Part shown: positions 16,601 to 25,203 of the stretch, piece by piece
Layout: each line of letters begins with the position of its first letter
How positions within the stretch are numbered: the stretch's first letter is position 1
Assembly (NCBI GenBank): GCA_020060385.1
Contig: JAGVAH010000136.1
Location: 1 to 46,298, forward strand
Reading direction: 5' to 3'
Origin: Syntrophobacterales bacterium
Lineage (GTDB): Bacteria > Desulfobacterota > Desulfobaccia > Desulfobaccales > 0-14-0-80-60-11
DNA: 46,298 nucleotides
The notes under the pieces: model-generated
Databases searched by the model: none
The model's input: the letters and a program-made list of their open reading frames with translations, nothing else
Told to the model about the DNA's origin: nothing
Position numbers and translations under genes: made by a program

Positions 16601-19600
16601 ATCACGGAGCGGAAACTGGCCGAAGAGGCGGTGAGGCAAAGCGAGCAGCGCTTCCGCCTACTCATGGAAAACTCCATGGTGCACCTGGCGATTTTCGATG
16701 CCCAAGGTACGGTTCTCTACGAAAATCCCACCATGGAAAGACTTTTGGGATATGAGATCGGCGAGCTGGACGGCAAAAACGGTTTTGCATTAATCCATCC
16801 CGAGGATCTGCCCCGGGCCTGGGAAGTTATGAGGCAACTTTTGGAGTCTCCGGGCAAGGTGTTTTCCACGGAAGTGCGCTATCGCCATAAAGACGGGTCC
16901 TGGCGCATATTGGAAGTTAAAGTCAAAAACCTCCTTAACGAACCGCTAATCCGGGGGGTTGTGGCTAATACCCAGGACATCACGGAACGCAAGGAGGCCG
17001 AGGAGGCGGTGAGGCAAAGCGAGCAACGTTTCCGCCTCCTCATGGAAAACTCCATGGTGCATCTGGCGATCATCGATGCCCAAGGCACAGTTATCTATGA
17101 AAACCCCAGCATGGAAAGCCCCCTGGGATATGAAAGCGGCGAATTTGAGGGTAAGAACAGATTAGATCTTATGCATCCCGAAGATCTCCCCCGGGCCTTG
17201 GAGGTTTTGAGGCAAATGTTGGGGGCTCCGGGGCAGGTTTTTACCGAGGAAGTGCGCTACCGCCATAAAGACGGTTCCTGGCGCTGGCTGGAAGTAAAAG
17301 GCAAAAACCTCCTGGATGAGTCGCTAATCCGGGGAATTGTAACTAATATCCAGGATATCACGCAACGGAAAGAAATGCTGGCGGCCCTGCGGCAGAGCGA
17401 GGAGCGTTACCGCGCCATTGTCGAGGATCAGACGGAATTGGTGAGCCGTTTTCTGGCGGACGGCACCTTGACCTTTGTCAACGAGACCCTTTGCCGCTGT
17501 TATGGCAAGACCCGGGAGGAGTTGATCGGCGGCAATTTCTATCCCTATCTGCCCGAAGATGAGCAAGCGGTGATCCGCAACAAGATTGCCGCCCTCAACC
17601 TGGATAATCCCATTGCCACCCACGAACACCAGGTCTTAGCGGCCGATGGCCGCATGATCTGGCTCCAATTGACCAAACGGGCCATCTTTGATGACCAGGG
17701 GCGGATCGTGGAGTATCAGGGGGTGGGCCGGGATATCACCGAGCGGAAACGGGCCGAGGAGGCTTTGCGGGAGAGTGAAAGGCTCCACGCCAGCATCCTG
17801 GACACCATGCCGGACCTGGTCTACGAATTAACCTTGGACGGGCAGTTGATTTATGCCAACCGGACCACTTCCCAGGCCTTGGGCTATGCCCCGGAGGAGC
17901 TACTTAAGCTCAAACTGGAGGACCTGGTGGATGCAGAGGGCCTGGCGCACGCGCAACGGGTGATTGAGGAAATGATAGCCAGCCGGCAGCCCTCCCGGCC
18001 AGAATACTACCAGCTGCGCACAGCTCAGGGGGGCTATATTCCCATAGAAACCAGCGCCATTATGGTGGAAAGGAGCAACCATCCCCCCACCCTTGTGGGC
18101 GTAGCCCGGGATATCACCGCGCGCTTGCAGGCCGAACAGGCGCTGCGGCAGTCGGAAGCGGAAAAATCCCTGATCCTCAGCAATATGTCAGATAGTTTGG
18201 TCTATTATGACCGTGCTCATCGCATCCTTTGGGCCAACAAGGCTATGTCCGATTTTGTGGGCCAGACCTCGGAAGAGATGATGGGCCGCTTCTGTTATGA
18301 GACCCTGTACCAACGTCACTCCCCCTGTCCGGATTGTCCGGTTATAACGGCGATGCAAGCCGGCCAAGCCGCAGAAGTAGAGGTGATCAAATCTGACGGC
18401 CGGATCCTGTTCTATCGGTCCTCCCCGGTGAAGGATGAAAATGGCGAGATTCAGGGAAATGTTCTGCTGGTGCGGGATATTACCGCCCGCAAGAAAGCGG
18501 AAGAAGCCATCAAAGACTCGGAAGAGAAGATGCGGCTGGTCATTGAATCCTCGCCGGTGGGGATCAGGATTACCCAGCAGGGGCGCCATATTTACGTCAA
18601 TCCGGCCCTGATGAGCATGTTCGGCTATGGGGACCCCGGGGAGATCGTGGGTTTGCCCGTGAGTCTGCTCTTCGCCTCGGACACCTCGACAATAGCGCCA
18701 CTTATTAATGTCAGCCCCGGGGTCAAGCCCGGCCCTTCCTCTTACGAAGCCCAGGGACTGAAGAAGGATGGCGCCCGGATCGAGGTGCAGGTCTGGCAGA
18801 CCGAGATCGATTACCACGGCGAGCCGGCGATCCTGGATTTTGTCCTGGATATCAGCGAAGCCAAGGACCTGCGCAGCCAGTTGCTCCAGGCCCAGAAAAT
18901 GGAGGCCGTCGGCACCCTGGCCGGTGGAATCGCCCATGATTTCAATAATATCCTTTTCCCCATCCTGGTCAACGCCGAGATGATCCTGGAGAGCCTGGCT
19001 CCCCACAGCGTTTTGCGGCAACGCATGGAGCGGGTCTTTAAGGCCTGCGAGCGGGCCATCGACCTGGTGAAACAGATCTTGGCTTTCAGCCGCCAAGAGG
19101 AACGGGAACTGTCACTGGTGCATCTCACTCCCATCATCGATGATTCCTTGAGATTGCTGCGGGCCTCCTTGCCGGCCACCATCGAGATGCGCCAGCATTT
19201 GGACGGCGCAGCGGATACGGTGCTGGGCGATCCCACCCAGATCCAGCAGGTGCTGATCAATCTGTACACCAATGCGGCCCATACCCTGCGGGACCGGGGC
19301 GGGGTGATCGATATCAGCCTGCGGGAGTTGGATGAGGAGCAGGCCCGGGGGGTGGTGCCCCCAAGTCTGGCCCCTGGCCCTTACCTGCAACTGACGGTCA
19401 AGGATAATGGCGGCGGCATGGATGCCGATACTAGGGAAAGGATCTTCGATCCTTACTTTACAACCAAGAAACCCGGAGAAGGCACCGGGTTAGGACTGGC
19501 CGTAGTCCATGGTATAATAAAAAGACATGGGGGGGCCATTTCCGTGGAATCGGAGTTGGAAAAGGGAAGCTCCTTCCATATCTTTCTCCCCCGGCGGGAT

Positions 19601-20029
19601 GGGGAAACCACGCCGGAAACTGAGGATCCCATCACCCTGCCCCTGGGCCGGGAACGGATCCTGCTGGTGGACGACGAAGGGGAAATAGTGTCGACCTTAA
19701 AGACTATGCTGGAAAGCCTGGGCTACCAGGTGGTGCCATTTACCAGCAGCCCCGCGGCCCTGGACGCCTTCCGGGCCTACCCCGATGACTTCGACCTGGT
19801 GATTACCGATCAGACCATGCCCCACCAGACCGGGGAAGAAGTGGCCCGGGAAATCCTGAATCTGCGCCCGGACCTGCCCATCATCATCTGCACCGGCTTC
19901 AGCGAGACGATGTCTTCGGAGAAGGCCAGGGCCATGGGTTTCCGGGATTTCCTCATTAAACCCGTGGCCACCAGGGTGATGGCGGAAACCATACGGCGGG
20001 CCTTAATGGGCCATCAGGATCAGGATTAA
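13601..20029 (+). CDS. Giant soluble hybrid histidine kinase: degenerate REC, 13 PAS, HisKA, HATPase, REC
   Basis: A 2142-residue sensor kinase. Residues 1-130 resemble a receiver domain but lack the phospho-acceptor Asp (IIAEALPW) and conserved Lys (DDYVLTS). Thirteen PAS domains start near residues 141, 267, 389, 514, 639, 764, 891, 1017, 1143, 1269, 1395, 1523 and 1643, most ending in a DITxRK motif. HisKA has GGIAHDFNN with His1779, the HATPase has NGGGMD and GEGTGLGLAV, and the C-terminal receiver has Asp2070. No membrane segment is visible, so it should sense cytoplasmic signals such as redox state or small molecules. PAS 7-9 are tandem copies at an exact 126-residue period, and PAS 3 and 5 are also alike. 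PAS 12 carries a PCPDCPV Cys motif. The NtrC-type gene starts 8 bp after the stop and is the likely partner. Confidence 0.95.
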   Translation: MHQHLSCLLVSSQPGDRVLVEEALGQGNNHLRIQQTTDELSWKQALEAGDFNLGIIAEALPWADTPAVAQGLKSRCPECPVVMLAAPEREKAAWEALRCGVDDYVLTSPEEIRRLPAVVQAAKHRVRRPAGESLGSEGADLHTLLDAIPLGILVHDPESGRILDGNQEACKALGFTREELSGLDLGAITLGQPPYTQNEALNIIRKTIQEGPQTVEWLGRDLNRRPFWVEVTLKCLRLDGQPRVLSFARNITATKRAREALLEAEGRYETLLDSAGDAIFIHDTGGRLLQVNDAACRLLGYSRVELQQMTLQDIDAPDHPSLTKKIRESRHRGHVFVETALRRRDGTGVPVELSSRLVEYAGLPVAFNIARDMTERKEAEEKLRQSEVLYRSIFENTGTATCISDENTILRLVNEECIKLTGYSREELEGKKSWTEFIVPEDLERLKEYHRLRRLEPGAAPQSYTLRWLDRQGTIRDMLVNITLIPGTTNTLASLVDLTPQQQAEQALRESEERYRLLVETMNDGLGMQDENGLLRFANQRVCEMLGYAKEELLDRPVRTFMDPANQQVLAAQIERRRRGERQTYELTWTRKDGTPVITSISPVPIFDAGGKYQGSFAVITDITAQRQAEKALEESEEKYRAIFENTGTATAIAEEDHAISLANAEFVKLSGYSREELEGKINWTEFFRDDDLAKMQEYHRLRRVDSRQAPRNYEARFIDRQGAAKDVLMTVSMIPGTLKSVASILDITARKEAERELEYERKKFQTLTEDSPFALLMIDKDGAFKYVNPKFIELFGYTLADVPDGRTWFRKAYPDPAYRQQVIASWIDDLKRAKPGEKRPRTYTVVCQDGTEKIISFVPLQLENGDNLMTCEDVTERYLAVEAVKQSEQRFRLLMENSMVHLAVIDPQGTVLYENPTMERLLGYEIGELKGTNAFEFLHPEDLPRGLEVMRQLLAFPDKVVAAEVRYRHKDGSWRIMEVKAKNLLDEPVIRGIVVNTQDITERKLAEEAVRQSEQRFRLLMENSMVHLAIFDAQGTVLYENPTMERLLGYEIGELDGKNGFALIHPEDLPRAWEVMRQLLESPGKVFSTEVRYRHKDGSWRILEVKVKNLLNEPLIRGVVANTQDITERKEAEEAVRQSEQRFRLLMENSMVHLAIIDAQGTVIYENPSMESPLGYESGEFEGKNRLDLMHPEDLPRALEVLRQMLGAPGQVFTEEVRYRHKDGSWRWLEVKGKNLLDESLIRGIVTNIQDITQRKEMLAALRQSEERYRAIVEDQTELVSRFLADGTLTFVNETLCRCYGKTREELIGGNFYPYLPEDEQAVIRNKIAALNLDNPIATHEHQVLAADGRMIWLQLTKRAIFDDQGRIVEYQGVGRDITERKRAEEALRESERLHASILDTMPDLVYELTLDGQLIYANRTTSQALGYAPEELLKLKLEDLVDAEGLAHAQRVIEEMIASRQPSRPEYYQLRTAQGGYIPIETSAIMVERSNHPPTLVGVARDITARLQAEQALRQSEAEKSLILSNMSDSLVYYDRAHRILWANKAMSDFVGQTSEEMMGRFCYETLYQRHSPCPDCPVITAMQAGQAAEVEVIKSDGRILFYRSSPVKDENGEIQGNVLLVRDITARKKAEEAIKDSEEKMRLVIESSPVGIRITQQGRHIYVNPALMSMFGYGDPGEIVGLPVSLLFASDTSTIAPLINVSPGVKPGPSSYEAQGLKKDGARIEVQVWQTEIDYHGEPAILDFVLDISEAKDLRSQLLQAQKMEAVGTLAGGIAHDFNNILFPILVNAEMILESLAPHSVLRQRMERVFKACERAIDLVKQILAFSRQEERELSLVHLTPIIDDSLRLLRASLPATIEMRQHLDGAADTVLGDPTQIQQVLINLYTNAAHTLRDRGGVIDISLRELDEEQARGVVPPSLAPGPYLQLTVKDNGGGMDADTRERIFDPYFTTKKPGEGTGLGLAVVHGIIKRHGGAISVESELEKGSSFHIFLPRRDGETTPETEDPITLPLGRERILLVDDEGEIVSTLKTMLESLGYQVVPFTSSPAALDAFRAYPDDFDLVITDQTMPHQTGEEVAREILNLRPDLPIIICTGFSETMSSEKARAMGFRDFLIKPVATRVMAETIRRALMGHQDQD
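16271..17404 (+). repeat. Three tandem 378-bp PAS-coding repeats
   Basis: The motif encoding RFRLLMENSMVHLA begins at 16271, 16649 and 17027, exactly 378 bp apart. The encoded domains share most residues, including EVRYRHKDGSWR and HPEDLPR. Exact spacing and high identity point to recent in-frame tandem duplication. Confidence 0.9.
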
Positions 20030-20037
20030 AGCAGCCT

Positions 20038-21423
20038 ATGGGAAATATTCTCATCATTGATGATGACCAGTTGATTTGCGAGACCCTGGCCGATGCGGTG
20101 AAGGGCTTGGGGCATGATGTCTCGTTTGCCCTGACTCTCGAAACCGGTATCAAAAAGGCCTGGGAACAGGAATATGACGTGGTGTTTTTGGATGTGCGCA
20201 TGCCCGATGGCAACGGGCTGCTGGCCCTGCCCCGGCTGCGGGAGACTCCGAGCTTCCCGGAGATTATCATTATCACCGGTTACGATGACCTCAATGGCCC
20301 GGAGCTGGCCATCAAAAACGGCGCCTGGGATTATATCCAGAAGCCCTCTTCCAAGAAAGAGATGTTGCTGCCTTTGATCCGGGCCCTGCAGTACCGGCAG
20401 GAAAAAAAGTCCAAAAAAGGCCTGATAGCCTTAAATATGAACGGCATTGTCGGCAGCTGCCCGCAGATGAAGACCTGCTATGATCTGCTGGCCCAGGCGG
20501 CCCAAAGCGACGTCAACGTGCTGCTCACCGGGGAAACGGGCACCGGCAAGGAACTCTTCGCCCGGGCCATTCATCAAAACAGCTCCCGGTCCTCCCATAA
20601 CTTCGTGGTGGTGGATTGCACCGTGCTTCCCGAGACCCTGGTGGAAAGCATGCTCTTCGGACACGAAAAGGGCGCGTTCACCGGCGCGGCCAAGCACCAG
20701 GATGGTCTAATCAAGCAGGCCCACAAGGGCACCCTCTTTTTGGATGAGGTGGGGGAACTGCCCCGGACTGTCCAGAAATCCTTTCTCCGGGTCCTCCATG
20801 AACGGCGGTTCCGGCCCCTGGGGAGCAAACGGGAAATAGCCAGCGATTTTCGCTTAGTCGCGGCCACTCACCGGAATCTGGAACAGATGGTGAGCCAGGG
20901 GCAGTTCCGGGAGGATTTGCTCTTCCGCCTCCGGTCCTTAACCATTGATCTTCCTCCCTTACGGGAAAGAAGGGGAGACATTAAAGAGCTGGTCATGCAT
21001 TTCATGGCCAAATTTTGGGGAGAACAGGGGGTGGGAACCAAGGGGCTGTCCCCGGAGATCCTGGAGATACTCACGGTGTATGATTGGCCCGGGAACGTGC
21101 GGGAACTGGTGAATACCCTGGAACGGGCTTGGGCCGCGGCTTACCATGAACCCGTGTTAATCCCCCAGCATCTGCCGCCCCATATCCGCATTCAGGTGGC
21201 CCAGAGCGCCGTGAAAAAACCCCTCTCTGTCAAGGAGCCTTTTACCCCCTACGTCTTCGGGGAAAAGATACCCAGTCTCCGGGATTTCCAGGAAGAGATG
21301 AAGGCCAGCTACCTCAAGAATCTGATGACCGCGGTGGGCAAGGACTTGCACCAAGCCTGCCGCGTCTCCGGCATGTCCCGTTCCAGCCTTTATGCCCATC
21401 TAAAAAAATACAAACTGTTATAA
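20038..21423 (+). CDS. NtrC-family sigma-54-dependent response regulator
   Basis: A 461-residue transcription activator. Residues 1 to about 120 form a receiver with VVFLDVRMP (Asp52 phospho-acceptor). The AAA+ domain has the GETGTGKE Walker A motif (165-172), GAFTGA (212-217) for contacting sigma-54, TLFLDEVGEL as Walker B and REDLLFRL. The C-terminal helix-turn-helix (HQACRVSGMSRSSLYAHLKK) is of the Fis type. It starts 8 bp after the giant kinase, so the two should form a two-component system. No sigma-54 promoter was found by eye in the window, so targets may lie elsewhere. It converges with the methyltransferase, the two stops being 10 bp apart. Confidence 0.95.
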   Translation: MGNILIIDDDQLICETLADAVKGLGHDVSFALTLETGIKKAWEQEYDVVFLDVRMPDGNGLLALPRLRETPSFPEIIIITGYDDLNGPELAIKNGAWDYIQKPSSKKEMLLPLIRALQYRQEKKSKKGLIALNMNGIVGSCPQMKTCYDLLAQAAQSDVNVLLTGETGTGKELFARAIHQNSSRSSHNFVVVDCTVLPETLVESMLFGHEKGAFTGAAKHQDGLIKQAHKGTLFLDEVGELPRTVQKSFLRVLHERRFRPLGSKREIASDFRLVAATHRNLEQMVSQGQFREDLLFRLRSLTIDLPPLRERRGDIKELVMHFMAKFWGEQGVGTKGLSPEILEILTVYDWPGNVRELVNTLERAWAAAYHEPVLIPQHLPPHIRIQVAQSAVKKPLSVKEPFTPYVFGEKIPSLRDFQEEMKASYLKNLMTAVGKDLHQACRVSGMSRSSLYAHLKKYKLL

Positions 21424-21433
21424 TTTTGCCCCA

Positions 21434-22453
21434 CTATTTCTTAGAAGCCACCAAGATGCTGGCCTCCCCGTCGTTATAACGGATATGTGCGGCCGGAGTC
21501 AGGCCGGCCTCCCCCATCCAGGCCGCCACTTCTCCCCAGGTGTAGGCCCGGCCCCGGGGAGTGACGGCCAGCATGTGCACCCCGAACATGGCCGGCCCCG
21601 GGGGGCTGGCCCCGTCCGGGTGGAGATAAAAGTCCTGGATGGCCAGCGTCCCCCCGGCATTTAAGGCTTGGACGCACTTGTGGATGATCAGGCGGCACTG
21701 CTTTTCGTCGTGGCTGTGAAGGATCTGGGAGACCCAGATAAAATCGTAGCCCTGGCCGATGTCGTCTTCCAGGAAGTTTCCCGCCAGGGTCTGGATGCGG
21801 TCCTCTAGACCCTGTTTGGCGATCTGTTCCTGGGCGATGGTAATGGGCCGGGGCAGATCAAAGACCGTGGCCCGGAGCTGGGGGTAGGCCCGGACAAAGG
21901 CGATGGCGTAGGTGGCGGGGCCTCCTCCCAGGTCCAGGAGCCGGGAAACGTTTTTCAGGTCCAGGGCCGCAGTCACCTGGGGGGCCAGATCCCGGGCGAT
22001 GGCGTCCATGCCGCAGATAAAGGCCCGGACCTCCTTTTCGTCCCGCTCGGGTCTGGCGTCCAGCCACTTCTCCGGGTCCGCGTCCCCGGGTCTGCCCCTC
22101 AGCACCGTGTTTTGCAGATCGTTCCAGCCCCGGTCCCAGGTGTGCTCCATGTGTTTGATGATCGCCCCCCGGTAGTCCTCTCGGCCCTGCACCAGGTAAC
22201 GGGAGGCAATGTCGCTATTCCGGAAGTTATCCCCCTCCTTCACCAGCAGTCCCAAGGCCGCCAGGCCGTTCAGGAAGATGACCATGGCCCGGCCGTCGGC
22301 CTGGAGCCGACCCGCAACCTCCGCGGCCCGGCGGGGTTCCTCCAGATAATCAAACACCGCCAGGTCCACTGCGGCCATCAGCATCTTGGCGGCCTGGAAA
22401 CCCCGGGCCATGGCCAACAATTCTTGAAAATCGGCACTGGGAGAAACCGGCAT
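21434..22453 (-). CDS. SAM-dependent methyltransferase, O-methyltransferase type
   Basis: A 339-residue methyltransferase with an N-terminal winged-helix dimerisation domain (AAKMLMAAVDLAVFDYLEEP, then LNGLAALGLLVKEGD) and a C-terminal Rossmann domain with the SAM-binding LLDLGGGPATYAIAF. Later features are VFDLPRPI, LEDDIGQGYDFIWVSQILHS and GGTLAIQDF. This layout is that of plant-type small-molecule O-methyltransferases, also seen in CrtF/BchU-like bacterial enzymes; the substrate is unknown. AAAGGA precedes the ATG. A small palindrome, GATTAG-CATT-CTAATC (22524-22539), lies 71 bp upstream. Confidence 0.87.
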   Translation of the reverse strand: MPVSPSADFQELLAMARGFQAAKMLMAAVDLAVFDYLEEPRRAAEVAGRLQADGRAMVIFLNGLAALGLLVKEGDNFRNSDIASRYLVQGREDYRGAIIKHMEHTWDRGWNDLQNTVLRGRPGDADPEKWLDARPERDEKEVRAFICGMDAIARDLAPQVTAALDLKNVSRLLDLGGGPATYAIAFVRAYPQLRATVFDLPRPITIAQEQIAKQGLEDRIQTLAGNFLEDDIGQGYDFIWVSQILHSHDEKQCRLIIHKCVQALNAGGTLAIQDFYLHPDGASPPGPAMFGVHMLAVTPRGRAYTWGEVAAWMGEAGLTPAAHIRYNDGEASILVASKK

Positions 22454-22523
22454 CGCTTGTCCTTTCCCTATCTTGATAAGAAATCTATCCCTGGAGAGGC
22501 AGGCGCCTGGGCGCCAACAGACT

Positions 22524-22539
22524 GATTAGCATTCTAATC
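22524..22539. promoter_or_regulatory. Palindromic operator-like site upstream of the methyltransferase
   Basis: GATTAG and CTAATC are perfect 6-bp inverted arms separated by CATT, 71 bp before the methyltransferase start. A dimeric regulator could bind here. It is short enough to be coincidental. Confidence 0.25.
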
Positions 22540-22649
22540 ATTGAGAGAGGATATGCAAGGGCTGGAGGGTTTATGAGGGGTTGAGGATTACCGGGGCCGG
22601 TGGCCCCAAATTTTCGGCCCGGTGCGGTCCCCGGCTCCCTCCGCAAAAG

Positions 22650-23282
22650 CTAACCTGTCGATTCCGTCTTTTCCAGCCGCAGCTCTTCTTTACCCAAGGC
22701 GAAGACCGGACCTGCGGTTAGGGAAGTGCTCTCCCAGAAATCCCGGCGATAACGATAATAATTGTGTAACCGGGTCATGCCCCGGACCAGCAAGTGCAAG
22801 GGCTCATCCCCCAGGTTGTCCAGACAGGACTGCAAAAGCACCAGGAAGGCGGCGGGCAGGTAAAAACTCTCTTTGCCGATGCTCCCCTGGAATTCCAGGC
22901 GAAAATTGCCGTCCTGGAACTGGAATAATTCAGCCTGGTAAGAGCGCAAGGGCTGCTCAGGCTCATCCCCGGTCAGGCTCAACTCCCCCAAAGGCAGGCG
23001 GATGCGGCTGGCAGGGCCTTCTTGGGCCAAAACCAATTCGCATACCTGCTCCACAAAGCCCATTAACTCCCGGGCCACCCGCACGTCGTTCATCTCTGCC
23101 AATTCAAACAAAATGCGGGCATAAAGATACAGGACCAAGGGAACGGTATCGTTTTCCTGGTCTCGGCTGCGGTGCCAGAAGATGGAAGGTCTGACTTTTC
23201 CCTCGGGGAAAAAATCGATGCGCACCGAGGCCTTGTGCAAGCCCCGATCCCGGCGGAATCGTTCCCAAAAACGCTTAATCAT
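22650..23282 (-). CDS. Hypothetical protein coupled to the zinc-ribbon gene
   Basis: A 210-residue soluble protein beginning MIKRFWERFRRDRGLHKASV. It has helical segments (LVLYLYARILFELAEM; ARELMGFVEQVCELVLA) and a C-terminal half with FLVLLQSCLDNLGDEPLHLL and MTRLHNYYRYRRDFW. No family was recognised. The start is the ATG whose first bases overlap the TGA of the upstream gene (ATGA at 23279-23282), which implies translational coupling; the longer frame upstream lies inside that gene and is rejected. It probably acts with the upstream membrane protein. Confidence 0.75.
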   Translation of the reverse strand: MIKRFWERFRRDRGLHKASVRIDFFPEGKVRPSIFWHRSRDQENDTVPLVLYLYARILFELAEMNDVRVARELMGFVEQVCELVLAQEGPASRIRLPLGELSLTGDEPEQPLRSYQAELFQFQDGNFRLEFQGSIGKESFYLPAAFLVLLQSCLDNLGDEPLHLLVRGMTRLHNYYRYRRDFWESTSLTAGPVFALGKEELRLEKTESTG

Positions 23283-24235
23283 TGCCGGCGAGATTCGCTT
23301 GCAGCAGCCACGGGCCCTTTGATGACTTGTATCTTGTAGCCATATCCGGATAGATTGGGGGGCGCCCCAAAAAACACCACCATGAAAGATTGCTCCTCCC
23401 CAGGTTTCAATACCTGTTTTTGGGCCCGGCCCCCGGGGGTATCGAGCCAACGGTTGATTTCCTCAGGGTCCAGACTCTGCAGCTCGTCATCAAAAACCAC
23501 GGTGCCCCCATAGAATTCCCGTTCTTTCACGGTCTTTTGCTTGGGGTCAGTGAGAATGGCCTTAAGCAGGATGGGGCCCCGGGGTTGCTGGGAAGCATTT
23601 TTTACCTTGCCCTGAATCAGCAGGAGTTGCCCGCCCTTGCGATTCACCAGTCCCCGGTAGCGCTCTTCCTGGCCGACGATCTCCAGGTCTTTCAGATCGG
23701 CCGCGTCGGCCGGCGGTGATGGGGGTGGAGGCAGAGTCTCCAACTTGGCGATGCCCGCAGCTTTGGCTGCCGGCGACAGGGAGGGTTGGTCCTGTAAATG
23801 GACCTTTTGGGCCAGCCAGCCATAACCCCAGAACCACATGACCACGCAGCCCACCAGCACGCCACCCAATAAACCCAGGATTAAGGACATGATCCAGGGC
23901 CAGGGGGAACGTTTGGCGCCGGCAGTGAGAAGGATGGAGGGTTTGGGTAACGCGGCCTTGGCAGCAGCCTGGGCCACCAGTTCTTCATCGCTGGCCACCT
24001 TCTGCCATTCCGGGGTGAGGGGTGGGCCACTGGGCCTGGCCTCCTGGCCCCGGGCCACGAAGGGGACCGCATCATACTCCTCTTCTTCCGGAGGGGCTGC
24101 GGACGGGAGTTCTTCTTCCCGCTCCACCCAGAAGACGTGTTGACAACGGGAACAGCGGGCCTTGACCTTGGGCCCGGTTAGACGTTGCTCGTCCAGGTTA
24201 AATCTGGTATGGCACTTCTCACAAGTGACTACCAT
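23279..24235 (-). CDS. Zinc-ribbon, single-span membrane protein with DUF3426-like domain
   Basis: A 318-residue protein. The N-terminus MVVTCEKCHTRFNLDEQRL then KARCSRCQHVFWV is a two-CxxC zinc-ribbon of the MJ0042 type. An acidic and Ala/Pro-rich linker follows, then one transmembrane helix (near 115-137, IMSLILGLLGGVLVGCVVMW). The C-terminal domain fits DUF3426: LLIQGKVKNASQQPRGPILL, then KAILTDPKQKTVKEREFYGG and a final SFMVVFFGAP strand. The zinc ribbon would be cytoplasmic and the DUF3426 part periplasmic. The biological role of this family is not established. Its stop overlaps the start of the following gene. Confidence 0.85.
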   Translation of the reverse strand: MVVTCEKCHTRFNLDEQRLTGPKVKARCSRCQHVFWVEREEELPSAAPPEEEEYDAVPFVARGQEARPSGPPLTPEWQKVASDEELVAQAAAKAALPKPSILLTAGAKRSPWPWIMSLILGLLGGVLVGCVVMWFWGYGWLAQKVHLQDQPSLSPAAKAAGIAKLETLPPPPSPPADAADLKDLEIVGQEERYRGLVNRKGGQLLLIQGKVKNASQQPRGPILLKAILTDPKQKTVKEREFYGGTVVFDDELQSLDPEEINRWLDTPGGRAQKQVLKPGEEQSFMVVFFGAPPNLSGYGYKIQVIKGPVAAASESRRQ

Positions 24236-24537
24236 CCCTGAACCCCCAGAAATAATTAGCTAAAATAACAAGCATTAATTTTACCTTACCCAATGCTGCG
24301 GCGAAAGTCAACGCTTTCCCATGGCGCCTGCCTCTGCTCAAAAAATTTATTCTCCACTTGATCCCTTGGGGTTCAGCCCCTTGATCCACCAGGAGCCGGG
24401 GCAGATGGCCCCTATAAGAAGCAACTTCCACCCCAGAGTCAAAGACTTTCCTCCCCGGAATATCTCTGCCCATTACTTGCATCTTCCCCTACTTTCCCTA
24501 AACTATTCTTAAAAAATAGCTGGCAGGAGGGATGGAG
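24236..24537. other. Divergent intergenic region
   Basis: About 300 bp between the divergent DUF3426-type gene and the next plus-strand gene. AT-rich patches near 24250-24295 and 24340-24355 could hold promoters, but no clean -35/-10 pair was identified. Nothing coding was seen. Confidence 0.5.
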
Positions 24538-24870
24538 ATGCCCTATATAAAAAGCCATTACCGGCAAGAAATTGATGCGCGCATCGATCAACTGGCCCAG
24601 GGGATAATCCGCCAGGCCCAAGCATCCGGGGACCCGGCGGCCTTTGCAGGTCTTCTCAATTACGCCTGCACCCGGCTGGCCCTGCAAATAGTCCGCCGCC
24701 TATGCGGCCGCCTGCGCTATTGGCACATCGCCATACTCACCGGCGTCTTTAAGAATATCGCCGATGAATTTTACCGCCGCGTGGCCGCGGCTTACGAGGA
24801 TCAACAGCTGGCCCACAACGGCGATGTGGATTTATTCCAGGAATATTTAGGAGAAATTGAAAAATTGTGA
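24538..24870 (+). CDS. Small hypothetical protein
   Basis: A 110-residue, mostly helical protein beginning MPYIKSHYRQEIDARIDQLA. LLNYACTRLALQIVRRLCGRLRYW and TGVFKNIADEFYRRVAAAYE are amphipathic helices. No named family is assigned; the layout suggests a small phage- or plasmid-like accessory protein. ATG 24538 is preferred over ATG 24532 because AGGAGGG then lies at normal spacing. It is followed 30 bp later by an ABA-sandwich-like gene, so the two probably form one unit. Confidence 0.75.
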   Translation: MPYIKSHYRQEIDARIDQLAQGIIRQAQASGDPAAFAGLLNYACTRLALQIVRRLCGRLRYWHIAILTGVFKNIADEFYRRVAAAYEDQQLAHNGDVDLFQEYLGEIEKL

Positions 24871-24900
24871 TATTGATTGGAGCCTTAAGGGGACTTGCTA

Positions 24901-25203
24901 GTGCGGACTGAATATGCCGACCGGGAACTGGATCAGTTCATCGCCGCCCGGGTGATGGAAAAGAAAGGCACGCTGCCTTACACCTCCGACATTACCCAGG
25001 CCTGGCTGTTAGTGGAAAGGATGATGCGCCAGTATCATTGCGAGCTAAAGATGGATATGTTTTTGGGGGTCTCTGGAGAACTCTGGGTGGTCTCTTTTTA
25101 TAGCCCCAGAAAATGCAAAAGATATGAAAGCAGGGCCAAAACCGCCCCCTTGGCCATCTGCCGCGCCGCTAAGGAAGCCTATCTGGATCTGGTGGGCGGT
25201 TAG
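24901..25203 (+). CDS. Small protein resembling the phage ABA-sandwich domain
   Basis: A 100-residue protein. ADRELDQFIAARVME, then PYTSDITQAWLLVERM, and TAPLAICRAAKEAYLDLV match the order of features I know from the phage ABA-sandwich (BC1872-like) domain, found mainly in phages and prophages; its function is not established. GTG 24901 is chosen because AAGGGG lies 9 bp upstream; a TTG six bases earlier is too close to that site. No other phage genes are visible nearby, so it may be a domesticated or stranded gene. Confidence 0.7.
   Translation: MRTEYADRELDQFIAARVMEKKGTLPYTSDITQAWLLVERMMRQYHCELKMDMFLGVSGELWVVSFYSPRKCKRYESRAKTAPLAICRAAKEAYLDLVGG

Noticed and set aside
16271-17404. CRISPR-like or assembly-duplication reading of the 378-bp repeats
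   Set aside because: Units are coding, in frame, diverged from each other and exactly one PAS domain long, so this is gene-internal domain duplication.
13000-22600. Sigma-54 promoters for the NtrC-type regulator
   Set aside because: I looked for TGGCAC-N5-TTGC-like sites near gene starts and found none convincing.
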